From assembly GCF_000153305.1 (NCBI RefSeq), contig NZ_CH724107.1, positions 136,871 through 200,870 on the forward strand: 64,000 nt of DNA, read 5' to 3'. The translations under genes and the position numbers were made by a program. Below, piece after piece: positions 8,405-17,042 of the stretch; the first letter of the stretch is position 1, and each line of letters opens with the position of its first letter. The DNA comes from Oceanicola granulosus HTCC2516. Lineage in GTDB: Bacteria; Pseudomonadota; Alphaproteobacteria; Rhodobacterales; Rhodobacteraceae. The notes beneath the pieces are model-generated. The model made no database searches. It was given only the letters and a program-made list of their open reading frames with translations, and was not told the origin of the DNA.

Positions 8405-9922
8405 ATGGAACCTTTCTCTCACGCCTGGTCGGCCCTGACGACGACTCCGGCGGCCTTCGCGGCCGTGGGCGGGGTGATCTGGGGCATCCTCGGCGGCGCG
8501 CTGCCGGGCATCTCGCCCTCGATCGCCATGGCCCTGCTGCTGCCCTTCACCTACACGATGGACCCGATCCCCGCGATCGTGCTGTTGGCCGCCACCTACG
8601 TCGGCGCCGAATACGGCGGTTCGATCCCGGCGATCCTGATCCGCACCCCCGGCACCAACGCCGCCGCCGCCACCGCCATCGACGGCTACGAGATGCAGAA
8701 GCAGGGCCGGGGCGGCGAAGCGCTCGGCATCTCGCTGGTCTCGGGCGTGATCGGCGGCATGATCGGCCTGTTCTTCCTCGTGCTGCTGACCAAGCCGCTC
8801 GCCACGGTCGCGCTCGCCTTCACGCCGCCGGCCTATTTCGCGCTCGGCGTGCTCGGGCTCAGCGTCATCGCGTCGCTGTCGTCGGGCTCGCTGATCAAGG
8901 GGCTGATGGCGGGGATCATCGGCCTGATGATCGCCACCGTCGGCACCGACCCGATCTCCGGCGTCAACCGCTTCACCTACGGCGCGCCGAACCTGCTGGG
9001 CGGCATCCCCTTCATCCTCGTGATGGTCGGCGTCTTCGCCGTCTCCGAACTGCTCGTGCAATCGGGCAAGAAGGAATATCGCCGCTCGAGCGACAGCCGC
9101 CAGATGCGCATCCGCCTGCCGAGCTGGATGACCCTGAAGCGCCTGCGCAAGCCGCAGGCCATCGGCTCCGGCATCGGCCTGTTCGAGGGCTGCATGCCCG
9201 GCGCGGGCGGCTCCATCGCGGCCTTCATGGCCTACAACGAGGCCCGCCGCTGGTCCAAGAACCCCGAGGAATTCGGCAAGGGCTCGCCCGAGGCGATCGC
9301 CGCGCCCGAGAGCGCCAACAACACCGTCGCGGGCACCGCGCTGGTGCCGATGCTGTCCTTCGGCATCCCCGGCTCGAACTCCACCGCGATCCTGCTGGGG
9401 GGCCTCTTGATCCACGGGCTGCAGCCGGGGCCGATGCTGTTCGAGCAGCACCCCGACTTCATCTACGGCCTGTTCGGCGGCCTGTTCGTGGCCAACCTGT
9501 CGCTGTTCTTCGTCGGCCTGCTGATCCTGAGCCCCGCGATCTGGCTCGTGAACCGGCCCAAGCCCTACCTGATGGCGGCGATCTACGCGCTGATCTTCTC
9601 GGGCATCTACTCCATCGATAACACGCTGTTCGACCTCTACATCGTGCTCATCGCGGGGGCGGTGGGCTACGTGATGCGGCTGCTCGGCTTCCCGTTCCTG
9701 CCGCTCGTGCTCGGCCTCGTGCTCGGCTACCTCATCGAGTCGAACTACCGCCGCTCGCTGCTGCTGACGGGCGGCGAGCACCGGGTGTTCATCGAGGACC
9801 CGATCTCGCTGGGCCTGCTGATCGTCGCGGCGCTGTTCGTCATCGGCTCGACGCTGCGCGACCTGCGCGACGCCCGGCGCAAGCGCGCGGCGGCGATGGA
9901 ACTGCAGGAACCGGAGGCGTGA
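8405..9922 (+). CDS. tctA: TTT transporter large permease TctA (system 1)
   Basis: A 505-residue polytopic membrane protein. It shows the two conserved TctA motifs: GALPGISPSIAMALLLPFT near residue 35 and, in the second half, EGCMPGAGGSIAAFMAYNEA with GSPEAIAAPESANN near residues 265-310. It is the transport subunit of the tripartite tricarboxylate transporter. The Shine-Dalgarno sequence is weak (GAAAG), suggesting coupling to tctB. Its stop codon overlaps the GTG start of the next MmgE/PrpD gene (GTGA). Confidence 0.93.
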   Translation: MEPFSHAWSALTTTPAAFAAVGGVIWGILGGALPGISPSIAMALLLPFTYTMDPIPAIVLLAATYVGAEYGGSIPAILIRTPGTNAAAATAIDGYEMQKQGRGGEALGISLVSGVIGGMIGLFFLVLLTKPLATVALAFTPPAYFALGVLGLSVIASLSSGSLIKGLMAGIIGLMIATVGTDPISGVNRFTYGAPNLLGGIPFILVMVGVFAVSELLVQSGKKEYRRSSDSRQMRIRLPSWMTLKRLRKPQAIGSGIGLFEGCMPGAGGSIAAFMAYNEARRWSKNPEEFGKGSPEAIAAPESANNTVAGTALVPMLSFGIPGSNSTAILLGGLLIHGLQPGPMLFEQHPDFIYGLFGGLFVANLSLFFVGLLILSPAIWLVNRPKPYLMAAIYALIFSGIYSIDNTLFDLYIVLIAGAVGYVMRLLGFPFLPLVLGLVLGYLIESNYRRSLLLTGGEHRVFIEDPISLGLLIVAALFVIGSTLRDLRDARRKRAAAMELQEPEA

Positions 9923-11418
9923 GGCTGCACGCGGTCCGCCCGCTGAAGCCGCAGGAGCGCCGCCCGCGCGAGGACGAACTCGCCTGGAAGATCGCCGAGG
10001 TCGCCGCCGACGGCGCGCCCGACGATCCCGCGGCGCTAGAGATGGCGGCGATGCGCATCGTCGACGACTGGGCCGTCGCGGCCGCCGCGCTCAACCGGCC
10101 CTCGGTGATCTCCGCGCGCGGCGCGGCGCTCGATACCGGGCTCCGGCCGCGCGGCGCGACGGTCATCGGCTGCGGCGACGCGCTGTTCGATCCCTACCGG
10201 GCCGGCTACGCCAACGCCACGGCGATCCGCGAGCTCGACTTCAACGACAGCTTCTTCGCCGCCGACTCCAGCCACCCCGGCGACGTGATCGGCCCGCTCG
10301 CCGCCGTCGCGCAGGGGCGGGGGCTGGATGGCATGGCGCTGCTGCGCGGGATCGTCACCGCCTACGAGATCCAGGTCGACCTGGTGAAGGGCATCGCCCT
10401 CAACCGCTACCGCATCGACCACGTCGCCCATCTCGGCCCGGCGGTGGCGGCGGGGATCGGGACGATGCTGTCGCTGCCCGTACCGGTGATCTACCAGGCG
10501 GTGAACCTCGCGGCGCAGCTCGCGGTCTCCACCCGGCAGACCCGCAAGAACCGGATCTCGTCCTACAAGGCCAACGCCCCCGGCCATGTCGGCCAGATCG
10601 CCATGCTCGCCGTCGACCGGGCGATGCGCGGCGAGAGCAGCCCGGCCCCGGTCTACGAGGGCGATTACGGCATCCTCGCCATCCTGCTCGGCGGACCCGA
10701 GGCGGAGGTGCAGGTGCCGCTACCCGAGCCGGGCGAGCCGAAGCGCGCGATCCTCGAGACCTATCCCAAGGAACACTCGGCCGGCTACCACGGGCAGGCC
10801 CTGATCGACCTCGCCTACAAGATGCGCGACCGGATCGGCCCCGAGGACGACATCCGCGACATCGTCATCCGTACCAAGGAGCTGACCCACCTCGTCATGG
10901 GGTCGGGCGCGGGCGATCCCGAGAAATGGGATCCGCATGCGAGCCGCGAGACGCTCGACCATTCCGCGATGTTCATCTTCACCGTCGCGCTGCAGGACGG
11001 CGTCTGGGACCACGACAACAGCTACGCCCCCGACCGCGTCGCCCGGCCCGACACGGTGGCGCTCTGGCGCAAGGTGCGGACCGAGGCCGACGACGCCTGG
11101 ACCCGCGCCTTCACCGATCCCGCGCCGCTCGACAAGGCGCATGGCGGGCGGGTCGTGGTCACCTACGCCGACGGCTCGACCTACGAGGAAGAGCTCCGCG
11201 TCGCCAACGCCCACCCGCGCGGCGCGCGCCCGTTCGGGCCGGCTGAATACCGGGCCAAGTTCCTCGATCTCGCCGGGCCGGCGGTGGACGGGGTGGAATG
11301 CGCCCGTTTCCTCGGTGCCGTGGAGCGGATGATGGCCGGCGGGCTGGACGACCTGACGCAGCTCTCGCTGCAAGCCAGGCCCGGCATCCTCAGGGAGGCA
11401 TCGCCGGGCCTGTTCTGA
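9919..11418 (+). CDS. prpD-like: MmgE/PrpD family protein (fourth), co-translated with tctA
   Basis: A 499-residue protein, longer than the other three and closer in length to PrpD 2-methylcitrate dehydratase. RELDFNDSFFAADSSHPGDVIGPL near residues 105-130 is the family motif, and KEHSAGYHGQALIDL near 280 matches the second conserved block. It begins with GTG overlapping the tctA stop by 4 nt, so transporter and enzyme are made together, a strong hint that it acts on the imported acid. It ends 11 bp before the convergent pdxA2 gene. Substrate uncertain; a citrate-like acid is plausible. Confidence 0.88.
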   Translation: MRLHAVRPLKPQERRPREDELAWKIAEVAADGAPDDPAALEMAAMRIVDDWAVAAAALNRPSVISARGAALDTGLRPRGATVIGCGDALFDPYRAGYANATAIRELDFNDSFFAADSSHPGDVIGPLAAVAQGRGLDGMALLRGIVTAYEIQVDLVKGIALNRYRIDHVAHLGPAVAAGIGTMLSLPVPVIYQAVNLAAQLAVSTRQTRKNRISSYKANAPGHVGQIAMLAVDRAMRGESSPAPVYEGDYGILAILLGGPEAEVQVPLPEPGEPKRAILETYPKEHSAGYHGQALIDLAYKMRDRIGPEDDIRDIVIRTKELTHLVMGSGAGDPEKWDPHASRETLDHSAMFIFTVALQDGVWDHDNSYAPDRVARPDTVALWRKVRTEADDAWTRAFTDPAPLDKAHGGRVVVTYADGSTYEEELRVANAHPRGARPFGPAEYRAKFLDLAGPAVDGVECARFLGAVERMMAGGLDDLTQLSLQARPGILREASPGLF

Positions 11419-11429
11419 CCCTCGCGCCG

Positions 11430-12446
11430 TCAGGCCGCCGCGCGCGCCTTCTGCCGGACGAGCGTCGCGGCGAGGCGGAGCGCGGTCTCCGATGCCCCGG
11501 TGTCGGCCTTGCCCTGACCGACGATGTCGTAGGCGGTGCCGTGGGCGGGGGTGGTGAAGATCGTCTCGAGCCCGGCCGTGACCGTGACGCCCTTGTTGAA
11601 GCCACGCAGCTTCGTCGCGATCTGTCCCTGGTCGTGATACATCGCCAGCACGCTGTCGAACTCGCCCGCGAACGCCTTGAGATAGACCGTGTCCGAGGGG
11701 AAGGGGCCGGTGCAGTCGATGCCCTTGGCCGCCATCTCCTCGACCGCGGGGCGGATGATCTCGATCTCCTCGCGGCCGAACAGCCCGCCCTCTCCGTTGT
11801 GCGGGTTGAGCGCGGCGACGGCGATGCGCGGCGTCTCGATCCCCGCCTTGCGCATCGTGTCGTGCGCCAGCTGCAGCGCCCGGCAGATGTTGGGCCCGGT
11901 GATCTGATCCACCGCCTCGCGCAGCGAGACGTGGCTGGTCACGCGGGTCATCCACTGGCCCTCGAGCACGTTCATCTCCGAGAACGGCCCCTCGTGCGCC
12001 AGCAGGTGGGCGAACATCTTGTGCTCGTCGGGAAACTCCCAGCCACCCAGGAACATCGCCCGCTTGTTGAGCGGGGCGAAGCTGATGGCGTCCACCTTGC
12101 CCGCCCTGGCGAACTCGATGGCGCGCGCGAGCGTGTCGCCGGTGAGGCGGCCCGACGTGGGGTCGGGCTCGCCGAGGGGCAGGGCGTCGGGGTCGATGTT
12201 GCCGAGGTCCACGATCGGCACGGCATCGCCGTCGAAGGTCGCCTTCGCCGGGCTCTCGACCGGGGCGAGCGTCAGCTCCACCCCGGCGAAGCGGGCGCCG
12301 CGCTCGATGACGCGCGCGTCGCCCACCAGCACGATCCGCGCCACCTCGGCCAGGCGCCCGTCGTGCACGATGCGCGCGACGAGTTCGGGTCCGATCCCGG
12401 TGCAGTCGCCCGGTGTGAGGGCGATGACGGGTCTGTCGTCTTGCAT
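11430..12446 (-). CDS. pdxA2: PdxA2-type 4-phospho-hydroxyacid dehydrogenase
   Basis: A 338-residue cytoplasmic NAD-dependent oxidative decarboxylase of the PdxA family. Start motif ALTPGDCTGIGPE, metal-binding histidines in TSHVSLREA, ALNPHNGEGG and MYHDQGQ are all present. PdxA2 proteins oxidise 4-phospho-D-threonate or D-erythronate; PdxA proper oxidises 4-phosphohydroxythreonine for vitamin B6. The location at the end of a transporter/tartrate-dehydrogenase operon favours a catabolic PdxA2 role, but no DUF1537 kinase, the usual partner, is in the window. Ten bases separate it from the upstream dehydrogenase gene. Confidence 0.85.
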   Translation of the reverse strand: MQDDRPVIALTPGDCTGIGPELVARIVHDGRLAEVARIVLVGDARVIERGARFAGVELTLAPVESPAKATFDGDAVPIVDLGNIDPDALPLGEPDPTSGRLTGDTLARAIEFARAGKVDAISFAPLNKRAMFLGGWEFPDEHKMFAHLLAHEGPFSEMNVLEGQWMTRVTSHVSLREAVDQITGPNICRALQLAHDTMRKAGIETPRIAVAALNPHNGEGGLFGREEIEIIRPAVEEMAAKGIDCTGPFPSDTVYLKAFAGEFDSVLAMYHDQGQIATKLRGFNKGVTVTAGLETIFTTPAHGTAYDIVGQGKADTGASETALRLAATLVRQKARAAA

Positions 12447-12456
12447 GCTCGCCTCC

Positions 12457-13530
12457 TCAGCTCAGCGCGTCGGCGATGGCCTTGCCGCAATCCACCGTGC
12501 CCAGCGGCCCGCCGAGGTCGCCGGTGCGCAGCTTCTGCTCGCTCAGCACCGTCTCGATGGCCTGCACGATGCCGTCGGCGGCCTCCTTGTGCCCCAGGTG
12601 CTCGAGCATCATCGCCCCGGCCCAGATCTGGCCGACCGGGTTGGCGATGCCCTTGCCCGCGATGTCGGGCGCCGAGCCGTGGACCGGCTCGAACAGCGAC
12701 GGGAAGCGGCCGGTGGGGTCGATGTTGCCCGAGGGGGCGACGCCGATGGTGCCGGTGCAGGCGGGGCCGAGGTCGGACAGGATGTCGCCGAACAGGTTGG
12801 AGCCCACGACCACGTCGAACCAGTCGGGGTTGAGCACGAACTGCGCGGTGAGGATGTCGATGTGGTACTTGTCGACCTTCACGTCGCCGTAGTTCTTGGC
12901 CATCTCCTCCACCCGCTCGTCCCAGTAGGGCATGGTGATCGAGATGCCGTTGGACTTCGTCGCCGAGGTCAGGTGCTTGGCCGGGCGGCTCTGGGCCAGC
13001 TCGAAGGCGAACTTCAGGATGCGGTCGGTGCCGTGCCGGCTGATGACGGTCTCCTGCACGACGATCTCGCGGTCGGTGCCCTCGTACATCTTGCCGCCGA
13101 TGGAGGAATATTCGCCCTCGGTGTTCTCGCGCACGACGTAGAAGTCGATGTCGCCCGGCGCGCGATTGGCCAGCGGGCTGGGCACGCCGGGCATCAGCCG
13201 GACCGGGCGGAGGTTGACGTACTGGTCGTACTCGCGGCGGAACTTCAGCAGCGAGCCCCAGAGCGAGACGTGATCGGGCACCACGTCGGGCCAGCCGACC
13301 GCGCCGAAGAAGATCGCGTCGCTGCCCTCGAGGCGGGTCTTCCAGTCCTCGGGCAGCATCTCGCCGGTGCGGCCGTAGTAGTCGCAGGAGGCGAAGTCGT
13401 GCTCCTTGAAGTCGAAGGAGAGGTCATAGCGCTTGGCCGCGGCCTCGAGCACGCGCAGCCCCTCGGGCACCACTTCCTTGCCGATGCCGTCGCCGGCGAT
13501 GACGGCGATGTTGAGCTTGTTGGATGTCAT
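12457..13530 (-). CDS. ttuC: Tartrate/D-malate-type decarboxylating dehydrogenase
   Basis: A 357-residue member of the isocitrate/isopropylmalate dehydrogenase family, cytoplasmic. AVIAGDGIGKEVVPEGL at the N-terminus, YVVRENTEGEYS near residue 140, and GSNLFGDILSDLGP with FEPVHGSAPDIAGKGIANP near 245-295 are the cofactor and metal-binding motifs. The length and the ASCDYYGRTGEMLPEDW stretch fit tartrate dehydrogenase/decarboxylase rather than LeuB. It is preceded by AAGGAGAC and follows the tctCBA system 2, from which a strong palindrome at 13619 separates it. Likely substrates are tartrate, D-malate or a related 2-hydroxy acid. Confidence 0.88.
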   Translation of the reverse strand: MTSNKLNIAVIAGDGIGKEVVPEGLRVLEAAAKRYDLSFDFKEHDFASCDYYGRTGEMLPEDWKTRLEGSDAIFFGAVGWPDVVPDHVSLWGSLLKFRREYDQYVNLRPVRLMPGVPSPLANRAPGDIDFYVVRENTEGEYSSIGGKMYEGTDREIVVQETVISRHGTDRILKFAFELAQSRPAKHLTSATKSNGISITMPYWDERVEEMAKNYGDVKVDKYHIDILTAQFVLNPDWFDVVVGSNLFGDILSDLGPACTGTIGVAPSGNIDPTGRFPSLFEPVHGSAPDIAGKGIANPVGQIWAGAMMLEHLGHKEAADGIVQAIETVLSEQKLRTGDLGGPLGTVDCGKAIADALS

Positions 13531-13618
13531 GTCGTCTCCTTGTCGAAACCTGGGGCGCGCCGCGTGGGGCGGGGCCTGCGATACTGGTGATGGGTGGCGC
13601 GGCCCTCGCCGCGAAGCG

Positions 13619-13642
13619 CAGGGGCCGCCGCGGCGGCCCCTG
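13619..13642 (-). terminator. 24-bp perfect palindrome downstream of tctA (system 2)
   Basis: The sequence CAGGGGCCGCCG followed immediately by its exact reverse complement sits 8 bp after the tctA stop. It would form a very stable hairpin but lacks a T-run in either direction, so it may be a Rho-assisted terminator, an attenuator or an mRNA-stabilising element between the transporter genes and the two dehydrogenases. Confidence 0.45.
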
Positions 13643-13650
13643 TCGTCGTC

Positions 13651-15174
13651 TCAGTCGCCCGGAGGCAGCGACGAGGCCCGTCGCGCCATCCTCGCCCGGC
13701 CGGCGCGCAGGGCGCCGCCGATGAGCGGGCTGGCAAGGCTGAGCGCGGTGAGCACGTAGAACAGGTTGGCGATCCAGCTGTGGAAGAACAGCGTCCAGTC
13801 GCTGTCGAAGATGATCATCGCCTGGCTCCAGTTCTTCTCGAGCAGGCCGCCCAGCACCAGTCCCATCACGAAGGGCGCGGGCCCGAACCCGTGGCGCATC
13901 GCCACGAAGCCGATGAGCCCCGAGCCCAGCATCACCCAGACGTCGAACATCTGCTGCTGGTAGGCGTAGGCGCCCACGATCGAGAAGCAGAACACCGCCG
14001 GCCACAGGAAGGTGCGCGGGATCAGGGTGATCATCGAGAACACCTTGGCGCCGGCCAGACCCACGAACAGGAAGGCGAAGTTGGCGATGAACATGGCGAT
14101 GAAGATCGCGTAGAGGATCTCGGGCGTCTCGCGCATCAGGAACGGGCCGGGACGGAAGCCGTGCATGATCAGTGCCGCCAGGATCACCGCCGTGGTGCCC
14201 GAGCCGGGGATGCCGAGCGCGAGCGTCGGGACCATCGCGCCGGAGGTGCCGGCGTTGTTGGCGGCCTCCGGGCCGGCGATGCCCTCGACCGAGCCCTTGC
14301 CGAACTCCTCGGGCGTCTTCGACCAGCGCTTGGCCTCGTTGTAGCCCATGATCGCGGCGACGGTGGTGCCTTCGGCGGGCAGGATGCCGACGATGGTGCC
14401 GATGCCGGACGAGCGCAGGATCGTCTTCCAGATGCGGCGGACGTCGTCCATGCTCGGCAGCCGGATCGCCACGTCGCGGATCCGCTCGAGCGCGGTGGTG
14501 TGCAGGCTCGCCTGCTTGAGCAGCTCGGCGATGGCGAAGACGCCGATCAGCACCGGCACGAAGTCGATCCCGTCATAGAGGAACGTCGTGCCGAAGGTGA
14601 ACCGCTCGACCCCGGTGACGAGGTGGATGCCGACGACGCTGACCAGCACGCCGAACATCCCCGAGATCAGGTTGCGCGGCGCCGACTTGCCGCTGATCGC
14701 GGCGAGCATCGACAGGCCGAACAGCGTCAGGGCGAAGTATTCCTGCGGCCGGAAGCTCAGGGCGACCTTCGCCAGCAGCGGCGCGGCGATGATGAAGGCG
14801 ACGAGGCTGAGCAGGCCGCCGCTGACGCTCGAGATGGCCGCGATGCCGAGCGCGCGGCCGGCTTCGCCGCGCTGCGCCATCGGGTAGCCGTCGAGCGCCG
14901 TCGCCACCGCGGGGGGCGCGCCGGGCGCGTTGATGAGGATGGCCGTGATCGAGCCGCCGAAGGTGCCCGCGCAGTAGAGCGCGGCCATCATCGAGATGGC
15001 GACGACGGGCTCCATGCCGATGGTGAAGGGCAGCAGCAGCGCTACGGCCATGGTGGAACTGAGGCCGGGCAGGGCGCCGATCACCACACCAAGCAGCACG
15101 GACATGAAGATCAGTCCGAGGCTGGTCGGCGTAAGGATCAGCTCCATGCCTGTCATGATGGCGTCGATATTCAA
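13651..15174 (-). CDS. tctA: TTT transporter large permease TctA (system 2)
   Basis: A 507-residue polytopic membrane protein with both TctA signatures: GALPGLSSTMAVALLLPFT near residue 32 and ILPAEGTTVAAIMGYNEAKRW with GSVEGIAGPEAANNAG near 265-310. It is only distantly related to the system 1 protein, so the two transporters probably differ in substrate. The start is a TTG at 15174 with an excellent AGGAG six bases upstream; the next ATG is internal and has no such site. It follows tctB by 37 bp. Confidence 0.92.
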   Translation of the reverse strand: MNIDAIMTGMELILTPTSLGLIFMSVLLGVVIGALPGLSSTMAVALLLPFTIGMEPVVAISMMAALYCAGTFGGSITAILINAPGAPPAVATALDGYPMAQRGEAGRALGIAAISSVSGGLLSLVAFIIAAPLLAKVALSFRPQEYFALTLFGLSMLAAISGKSAPRNLISGMFGVLVSVVGIHLVTGVERFTFGTTFLYDGIDFVPVLIGVFAIAELLKQASLHTTALERIRDVAIRLPSMDDVRRIWKTILRSSGIGTIVGILPAEGTTVAAIMGYNEAKRWSKTPEEFGKGSVEGIAGPEAANNAGTSGAMVPTLALGIPGSGTTAVILAALIMHGFRPGPFLMRETPEILYAIFIAMFIANFAFLFVGLAGAKVFSMITLIPRTFLWPAVFCFSIVGAYAYQQQMFDVWVMLGSGLIGFVAMRHGFGPAPFVMGLVLGGLLEKNWSQAMIIFDSDWTLFFHSWIANLFYVLTALSLASPLIGGALRAGRARMARRASSLPPGD

Positions 15175-15211
15175 GTCCGTCTCCTATAACGGGGTAGGCT
15201 CCGGGCACGCA

Positions 15212-15754
15212 TCAGCGCAGCAGGTCGCCGAACAGGCCGCGGGGGAAGGTCACCTGCAGCACTTCCGAGAACAGGAAGAGCACGGCGAGCGGGAAGATCA
15301 CGATGAAGGGGATCAGCAGTTTCCACCGGCGTTCGCCCCACAGCAGGGGAAGCGCGGCGGTCACGAGGACCAGCGCCGGCAGGGCGCCCAGCAGGGGCAT
15401 GGCGGCCACGAGCGCCAGCAGCAGGCCGGCGGTGATCAGGACGATCGGCTTCAGCGGCTCCGCGCGCTCCTCGTCGAGGTCGATGCCGCTCTTGAGCTTG
15501 CGATGGTACTCGAACGGGATCAGCAGCGAGATCGCCGCGATCACGCCCAGCACGAGGCGGGGAAAGGTCGGCGGCTGGACGTTCTGTGCCAGCGAGTCGG
15601 GCACGGAATCGAACCAGAAGGTGCGCAGGTAGAGCGCGGCGCAGATGCTCAGGACGATGAAGGTGACCCAGATGTCGGGCCGGTGGACCCGGAAATTGGG
15701 GGAGCCATCGGCCCCCCCGTTCCCGATCCCGGCCTTGCGGGATGTCTCGTTCAT
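15212..15754 (-). CDS. tctB: TTT transporter small membrane protein TctB (system 2)
   Basis: A 180-residue protein with a hydrophilic N-terminal stretch and then membrane segments at about residues 28-45, 65-80, 105-135 (two) and 145-170, the TctB layout. It is encoded 12 bp after tctC and before tctA. Sequence similarity within TctB is always low, so the identification rests on size, topology and position. Confidence 0.85.
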   Translation of the reverse strand: MNETSRKAGIGNGGADGSPNFRVHRPDIWVTFIVLSICAALYLRTFWFDSVPDSLAQNVQPPTFPRLVLGVIAAISLLIPFEYHRKLKSGIDLDEERAEPLKPIVLITAGLLLALVAAMPLLGALPALVLVTAALPLLWGERRWKLLIPFIVIFPLAVLFLFSEVLQVTFPRGLFGDLLR

Positions 15755-15766
15755 GGCTTGGTCCGT

Positions 15767-16744
15767 TCAGCGGTCGGTCATGCCGAGGTCGCGCAGGGCC
15801 TCGAGCGAGACGTTGTACTCGTCCTTGAGCTGGGCGTCCCACTCCTCGGCACCGGCCACGTTGCTCTCCGGGTCGAGACCGCTGGAGCGCAGGTAGTCCT
15901 CGAACCGCTCGCTCGACATCGCCTCGAGGATCATCTCCTCGATCTCCGCGACGATGGCCGGATCGGTGTCGCCGTGGACGAAGTAGCCGCGCGTGGTGGT
16001 CACGGAGACGTCGTGGCCGTTCTCGTAGGTCGAGGGGACGTCCGGCAGGTCGCCGACGCGCTCGGGGTAGAGCACCGCGATGGCGCGCAGGTCGCCTTCC
16101 TGGATCTGCGGCAGCGCTTCCGAGATGTTCGCCAGCGAGGCGTCGACGGCGCCGGAGCGCAGCGAGGTGATCATGTCGCCACCACCGCCGAAGGGCACGA
16201 CGCGGATCTCCGCGTCGGCCGCACCGGCCCAGCGCGAGATGCCGATGTGCTCGGTGCCGCCGACCTGCGCCACGCCCCAGGTCAGGGCCTGGTCCTGCGA
16301 AGAGTCGACCAGCTGGTCGTAGCTCTCGATGTCGCTGTCGGCGCGCACCACGATGACGGACGGGTCGTCCATCGCGCGGGCGACGCCCTGCAGCTGCTCG
16401 ATCTCGACGGGCGAGTTGCCGCGCGCGATCGTGTAGAGGTGGGTCTGGGTGAGCGCGAAGATGGTGTGGCCGTCGGGGCCGCGATCCACGAGGTACTCGT
16501 GCGCCGCGCGGGCACCGCCGCCCTGCTTGTAGACAACGCGGATGTCCTCGTCGATCAGGTCACGCGCCTCTTCCATCCACATGCGGATGGTGGTGTCCGT
16601 GCCGCCACCGGCGGAGGAGTGGGAGACCACTTCCACAGTGTCGCAGGGCCATTCTTCCGGCGAGCAGTCGTTCTGCGCGCTGGCCGCGAACGGGGCGAGC
16701 GCGAAGGCGGCCAGGCCCGGGATAAACGTCTTTGCAATCGTCAT
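15767..16744 (-). CDS. tctC: TTT transporter solute-binding protein TctC (system 2)
   Basis: A 325-residue secreted binding protein. Signal peptide to about residue 23 (FAASAQ). VEVVSHSSAGGGTDTTIRMW near residue 40 is the ligand loop, followed by VVYKQGGGARAAHEY and DLPDVPSTYENG blocks of the Bug/TctC fold. Two cysteines (CSPEEWPC) flank the start of the mature domain and could form a disulfide, not usual for the family. GGGAGG lies upstream of the ATG. First gene of the leftward operon tctC-tctB-tctA-ttuC-pdxA2, whose promoter carries operator site 4. Confidence 0.9.
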   Translation of the reverse strand: MTIAKTFIPGLAAFALAPFAASAQNDCSPEEWPCDTVEVVSHSSAGGGTDTTIRMWMEEARDLIDEDIRVVYKQGGGARAAHEYLVDRGPDGHTIFALTQTHLYTIARGNSPVEIEQLQGVARAMDDPSVIVVRADSDIESYDQLVDSSQDQALTWGVAQVGGTEHIGISRWAGAADAEIRVVPFGGGGDMITSLRSGAVDASLANISEALPQIQEGDLRAIAVLYPERVGDLPDVPSTYENGHDVSVTTTRGYFVHGDTDPAIVAEIEEMILEAMSSERFEDYLRSSGLDPESNVAGAEEWDAQLKDEYNVSLEALRDLGMTDR

Positions 16745-16835
16745 GTCTTAGGTTTCCTCCCTAGTTTGCACCACCAGCGCCGTCCGTGTTCGGCGAGGCA
16801 GCGAAGGGGGGCTGACGAGTCCCCCTCACGGCCGG

Positions 16836-16869
16836 ACGCTAGAGACTGAATCGCAAACTGTCAACAATA
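16836..16869 (-). promoter_or_regulatory. tctC promoter with shared operator, site 4
   Basis: Operator copy AACTGTCAACAATA at 16856-16869. On the minus strand TTGACA (complement of 16859-16864) is followed by a 17-bp spacer and TAGCGT (complement of 16836-16841). Architecture matches sites 1 to 3: the operator covers the -35. Confidence 0.55.
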
Positions 16870-17000
16870 GGCAGAAGCGCTCGCCGCGTGACGTGGATGG
16901 CCGATGGTGGCGGGCTCGGCAAGCGAGGGCGAACAGCAGGCGGCCCCCGGTGGGCGAATCCGCGCCGATGGGTTTCACCTGCCGCCGGCGGCGCGGGGCA

Positions 17001-17041
17001 GGCCCGGCACCCGGACGGCGGGATCGGCTGATCGCCGGGCC
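17001..17041 (-). terminator. Hairpin after tetR, possible operon terminator
   Basis: Arms GGCCCGGC (17001-17008) and GCCGGGCC (17034-17041) are exact reverse complements separated by 25 nt, beginning 2 bp after the tetR stop codon. No T-run follows, so Rho-independent termination is uncertain. Confidence 0.4.
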
Positions 17042-17042
17042 G

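Larger units (their letters stand above)
16745..17042. other. 298-bp intergenic region with tctC promoter
   Basis: The right side of this gap holds the leftward tctC promoter and operator site 4 (around 16836-16869) and, next to the tetR stop codon, a hairpin at 17001-17041. The leader between promoter and tctC is about 90 nt and GC-rich. I see no convincing coding frame in the rest. Confidence 0.6.

Noticed and set aside
6647-9781. Very long open frame (over 1000 codons) on the strand opposite tctCBA
   Set aside because: Composition is dominated by Arg/Gly/Asp/Gln/His typical of the antisense frame of GC-rich genes; the plus-strand frames show clear TctC, TctB and TctA motifs.
11430-12446. 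Vitamin B6 biosynthesis PdxA
   Set aside because: Context is a carboxylate catabolic operon with a tartrate-type dehydrogenase; PdxA2 is more likely.
13619-13642. Classical Rho-independent terminator
   Set aside because: The hairpin is strong but no T-run follows in either direction, so only a tentative terminator/attenuator call is made.
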